Assembly: GCF_000758725.1 (NCBI RefSeq)
Contig: NZ_CP009428.1
Location: 1,798,001 to 1,862,000, forward strand
DNA length: 64,000 nt
Direction of reading: 5' to 3'
Source of the DNA: Paenibacillus odorifer
GTDB taxonomy: Bacteria > Bacillota > Bacilli > Paenibacillales > Paenibacillaceae
Shown piece after piece: positions 61,777-64,000 of the stretch. The translations under genes were made by a program, and so were the position numbers. Under the pieces are notes generated by a model. That model had not been told where the DNA came from. It was given only the letters and a program-made list of their open reading frames with translations, and did not search any database. Each line of letters starts with the position of its first letter. The stretch's first letter is position 1.

Positions 61777-63588
61777 TTGCACAATAATGTCCACAGACGC
61801 ATACTCGGCGGACTGATTATTTTATGTTCAGTGGTAGCCGTGTTGGTCCTTAGGCTGGCGTGGATTCAACTGTTTATGAAGGAACAGACGGTCCCTGGAA
61901 CGAAATATACACTTGCAAAGATGGCGGAAATTCAAAGCGAACGGGAGACTGTATTGGATACTGGGCGGGGGCGCCTGTATGACCGAAAGAGTGAACCCCT
62001 TGCCGGGGAAACCATTTGGACGGCTGCTTTTTTTCCTCAAGAGGCGAAGGCTAGGAATACCGTGACGAAGGTTGTATACGAAGAAGCTGAGTCCATGCAC
62101 CGATTGGCAGCTATCCTTGGAGTGAGTTATGAGCAATTGCTAAACAAGCGCTCTTCCCTTAAAGAACCTCTGCTTTGGCCATCCTCAGTGGGAAAAGGAC
62201 CGCTCGCACTTACATCCGCACAAGCGGAAGAAGTGAGTGCATTGGGGATCGAGGGCGTAGGCGTGCTTCCTTTTGCTCGCAGATATGATGGGAACGCAAC
62301 TGGACGGCAGTGGCTTGGATATTTATCGGAAGCGGTCCCAAACACTGGTGGGAAGGCTTCGCCATCGGGGCTGAGAATTCCGATGACAGGAACGGACGGG
62401 TTAGAAAAGACCCTGGAGCCGTTGCTTCGAGGCGTCGGGCATACTGAGGCATACGCTCAGGTTGATGCGCACGGGCAACGTGTCCCGGGCAGTCCCATTC
62501 AAGTACGAACCCCGGGCAATCCGTATTATCCGCTGTCTTTATATACAACGATTGATAAAAAGCTTCAGGAACAAATAGAGGAGTTAGCTGTCAAAGCTGG
62601 AATGGAGGAAGGAGCCGTGGTGGTGTTAGACACCGGAACGGGAGATATTGAAGCCATGGTATCTTTACCTTTTTACGACCCAGAGAAGATATCCCCTGAA
62701 GGGGGAGAGTGGAATAACCGGGCGCTGCAGGCTGCTGTACCTGGATCAATCTTCAAAATCGTCACAGCAGCAGCGGCACTAGAAGCCGAGGTCACCTCAG
62801 CGGATGAGCTCTTCTATTGTTCAGGGCAATATGAGAAATATGGATTATCTTGTCTAAAAGGAAAAGGACACGGCGCCCTCACGCTGGCGCAAGGGTTCGC
62901 CGTGTCCTGTAATACAGTATTTGCTGCGCTGGCAGAGCGCTTAAGTGGGGCGCAGCTTCAAGCGACAGCACTCGCGCTGGGGCTCGGAAGAGATATTAGC
63001 TGGCAAGCGGAGAATACGCTTGGTTTTCCAGTTCTTAAGCCACTATCCGGTGAGCAGAAGGGGACGATCTTCACTTCTTTGCTGCCGGATGATCCAGGCG
63101 CCAGAGTGCAGACGGCCATTGGGCAGCGAGATGTGCAAGTGACACCACTTCAGGCAGCCAACCTGGTAGTGACGTTACTGCATGGAGGGGAAGTGAGAGC
63201 GCCAAGAATTCTCCAGCGTGTGACCTTTGCAAATGGTCAAAAGCTAGAGGATCTGCCGGGTCATCTTTCCCCTTCAACTGCAGGGAGGATCTCAGAATCT
63301 ACAGCCCGCCAGCTGCTGTCCTGGATGCGTAAAGTTGTTACGGATGGAACCGGCACAAGTCTGCAGAGTACGAAATGGCCGGTTGCCGGGAAATCAGGTA
63401 CGGCACAAACCCTTGTTAAGGGTGTGCCGCGTAACAATCAATGGTTTATCGGCTATGGGCCGGTGGATCATCCCAGATATGCTGTGTCGGTAGCGGTTGA
63501 GAACGTTGCTCCGGACAGTTCACATCTAGCGGTTAAGCTGTTTGGTCAAGTGTTGGATTTACTATCATCGGTTCCCTCTGGAGCTTGA
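61777..63588 (+). CDS. Penicillin-binding protein with transpeptidase domain
   Basis: This 603-residue class B-like PBP cross-links peptidoglycan. It has one N-terminal membrane segment (~10-32), a PBP-dimer-like part (~40-230) and a transpeptidase domain (~255-595) with the three active-site motifs: SxxK in PGSIFKIV, SxN in SCNTVF and KSGT in AGKSGTAQT. It resembles SpoVD/PBP2-type proteins but lacks C-terminal PASTA repeats. TTG 61777 is chosen, 7 bases after AGGAGG; the ATG at 61771 is too close to that site and the GTG at 61732 has none. Its stop lies inside the convergent membrane gene, a 43-bp overlap. Specific role (growth or sporulation) unknown. Confidence 0.88.
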   Translation: MHNNVHRRILGGLIILCSVVAVLVLRLAWIQLFMKEQTVPGTKYTLAKMAEIQSERETVLDTGRGRLYDRKSEPLAGETIWTAAFFPQEAKARNTVTKVVYEEAESMHRLAAILGVSYEQLLNKRSSLKEPLLWPSSVGKGPLALTSAQAEEVSALGIEGVGVLPFARRYDGNATGRQWLGYLSEAVPNTGGKASPSGLRIPMTGTDGLEKTLEPLLRGVGHTEAYAQVDAHGQRVPGSPIQVRTPGNPYYPLSLYTTIDKKLQEQIEELAVKAGMEEGAVVVLDTGTGDIEAMVSLPFYDPEKISPEGGEWNNRALQAAVPGSIFKIVTAAAALEAEVTSADELFYCSGQYEKYGLSCLKGKGHGALTLAQGFAVSCNTVFAALAERLSGAQLQATALALGLGRDISWQAENTLGFPVLKPLSGEQKGTIFTSLLPDDPGARVQTAIGQRDVQVTPLQAANLVVTLLHGGEVRAPRILQRVTFANGQKLEDLPGHLSPSTAGRISESTARQLLSWMRKVVTDGTGTSLQSTKWPVAGKSGTAQTLVKGVPRNNQWFIGYGPVDHPRYAVSVAVENVAPDSSHLAVKLFGQVLDLLSSVPSGA

Positions 63589-64000
63589 GGTTCAGGTGGT
63601 GGCGCAGAGCTGGTATGATTGGAAGCTGGACCGTTAGCAGCAAAGGGCGAAACGATAAATTCCTCTTGCGGAAGATAGATCCAGCTCTGAAGATACCCTT
63701 GTTGAATCAGTTCTTTTATCAGAATAAGCAGAATCGGCGACAGGATCAGACCGGCCATACCGAAAGCAGATGTGGACAGAATGACGAACGACAGCATAAG
63801 GAAAGCTGAGGATACGCCAATCGAATTCCCGGTAATCTTCGGCTCAAGCAGCTGTCTAACAATTAGTACAATGGCAAGGAGGATAATTAATCCGATAGCC
63901 AGTGAAGTATTGCCCACGATGAACAAATAGATGATCCAAGGGACTAAAATTGTCGTCACGCCAAGAAGCGGCAAAACATCAAATACAGCGCAGACTAACG
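63546..64000 (-). CDS. YtvI/AI-2E family membrane protein, N-terminus outside the window
   Basis: The frame is open through the right edge (codons read LVCAVFDVLPLLGVTT), so only the last ~151 residues are visible. They show several hydrophobic segments (TILVPWIIYLFIVGN, AIGLIILLAIVLIVRQLLEPKI, FLMLSFVILSTSAFGMAGLILSPILLILI) with the VRQxLEPKI block that marks the AI-2E/YtvI permease family. The tail is Pro/Ser-rich. In Bacillus YtvI is a sporulation membrane protein; the AI-2 export role is known only for TqsA-like members. It converges with and overlaps the PBP gene by 43 bp. Confidence 0.82.
   Translation of the reverse strand, partial: LVCAVFDVLPLLGVTTILVPWIIYLFIVGNTSLAIGLIILLAIVLIVRQLLEPKITGNSIGVSSAFLMLSFVILSTSAFGMAGLILSPILLILIKELIQQGYLQSWIYLPQEEFIVSPFAANGPASNHTSSAPPPEPQAPEGTDDSKSNT

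Overview
The window looks like a chromosome segment of a Paenibacillus-type, low-to-mid GC, spore-forming Firmicute. The signs are S-layer-homology (SLH) anchored polysaccharidases, YesM/YesN-type two-component proteins, a T-box leader on alaS, the alaS-ireB-ruvX-DUF1292-mltG-U32 gene order also found in Bacillus, AGGAGG ribosome-binding sites, frequent TTG/GTG starts, and strong hairpin-plus-T terminators. No rRNA, tRNA, CRISPR array, prophage or intact insertion sequence was seen. Species cannot be fixed from the sequence alone.

Layout. 1-3959: the 3' part of an SLH-anchored family 8 polysaccharide lyase, then a DUF421 membrane protein. 4068-17698: an arabinan-utilisation locus. It holds an intracellular GH51 arabinofuranosidase, a giant SLH-anchored GH43 arabinanase, two paralogous ArsR-type regulators with a large C-terminal domain, a three-gene oligosaccharide ABC importer and a cytoplasmic GH43 enzyme. 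18033-30439: small stress/efflux and miscellaneous units: an ABC exporter with a TetR regulator, an amidase, a DHA2 MFS pump between two MarR genes, a PPP-type phosphatase lacking a normal start codon, a catalytically dead transposase-like protein coupled to a FAD oxidoreductase, a DUF5692 membrane protein and a CPBP protease. 30564-38869: T-box/alaS and the conserved housekeeping cluster. 39132-61606: a beta-mannan/glucomannan cluster flanked by two paralogous chemoreceptors. 61777-64000: a penicillin-binding transpeptidase and the C-terminal part of a YtvI/AI-2E-type membrane protein running off the right edge.

How the genes may work together. In the arabinan locus, the surface GH43 would cut polymer, the ABC importer would take up oligosaccharides, and the GH51 and GH43 enzymes would finish degradation in the cytoplasm. 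A sigma-A-like promoter before the GH51 gene has a nested inverted repeat just after its -10, a likely repressor site. In the mannan cluster, GH113, cellobiose 2-epimerase, two different GH130 phosphorylases and a CE7 deacetylase form a complete intracellular (gluco)mannan-oligosaccharide pathway fed by an ABC importer. Its control appears to combine a membrane histidine kinase with an adjacent permease-less sugar-binding lipoprotein, a YesN-type response regulator encoded 8 kb away, a LacI regulator, and CcpA-like (cre) sites. The two chemoreceptors suggest that chemotaxis is tied to the same substrate.

The most unusual non-coding DNA is the 1.5-kb gap at 57007-58523. It contains three about 200-bp palindrome-rich repeat units and, between the second and third, eight 45-bp tandem units that stay open in frame on both strands. 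A second interspersed repeat type occurs at 17808 and 47627.
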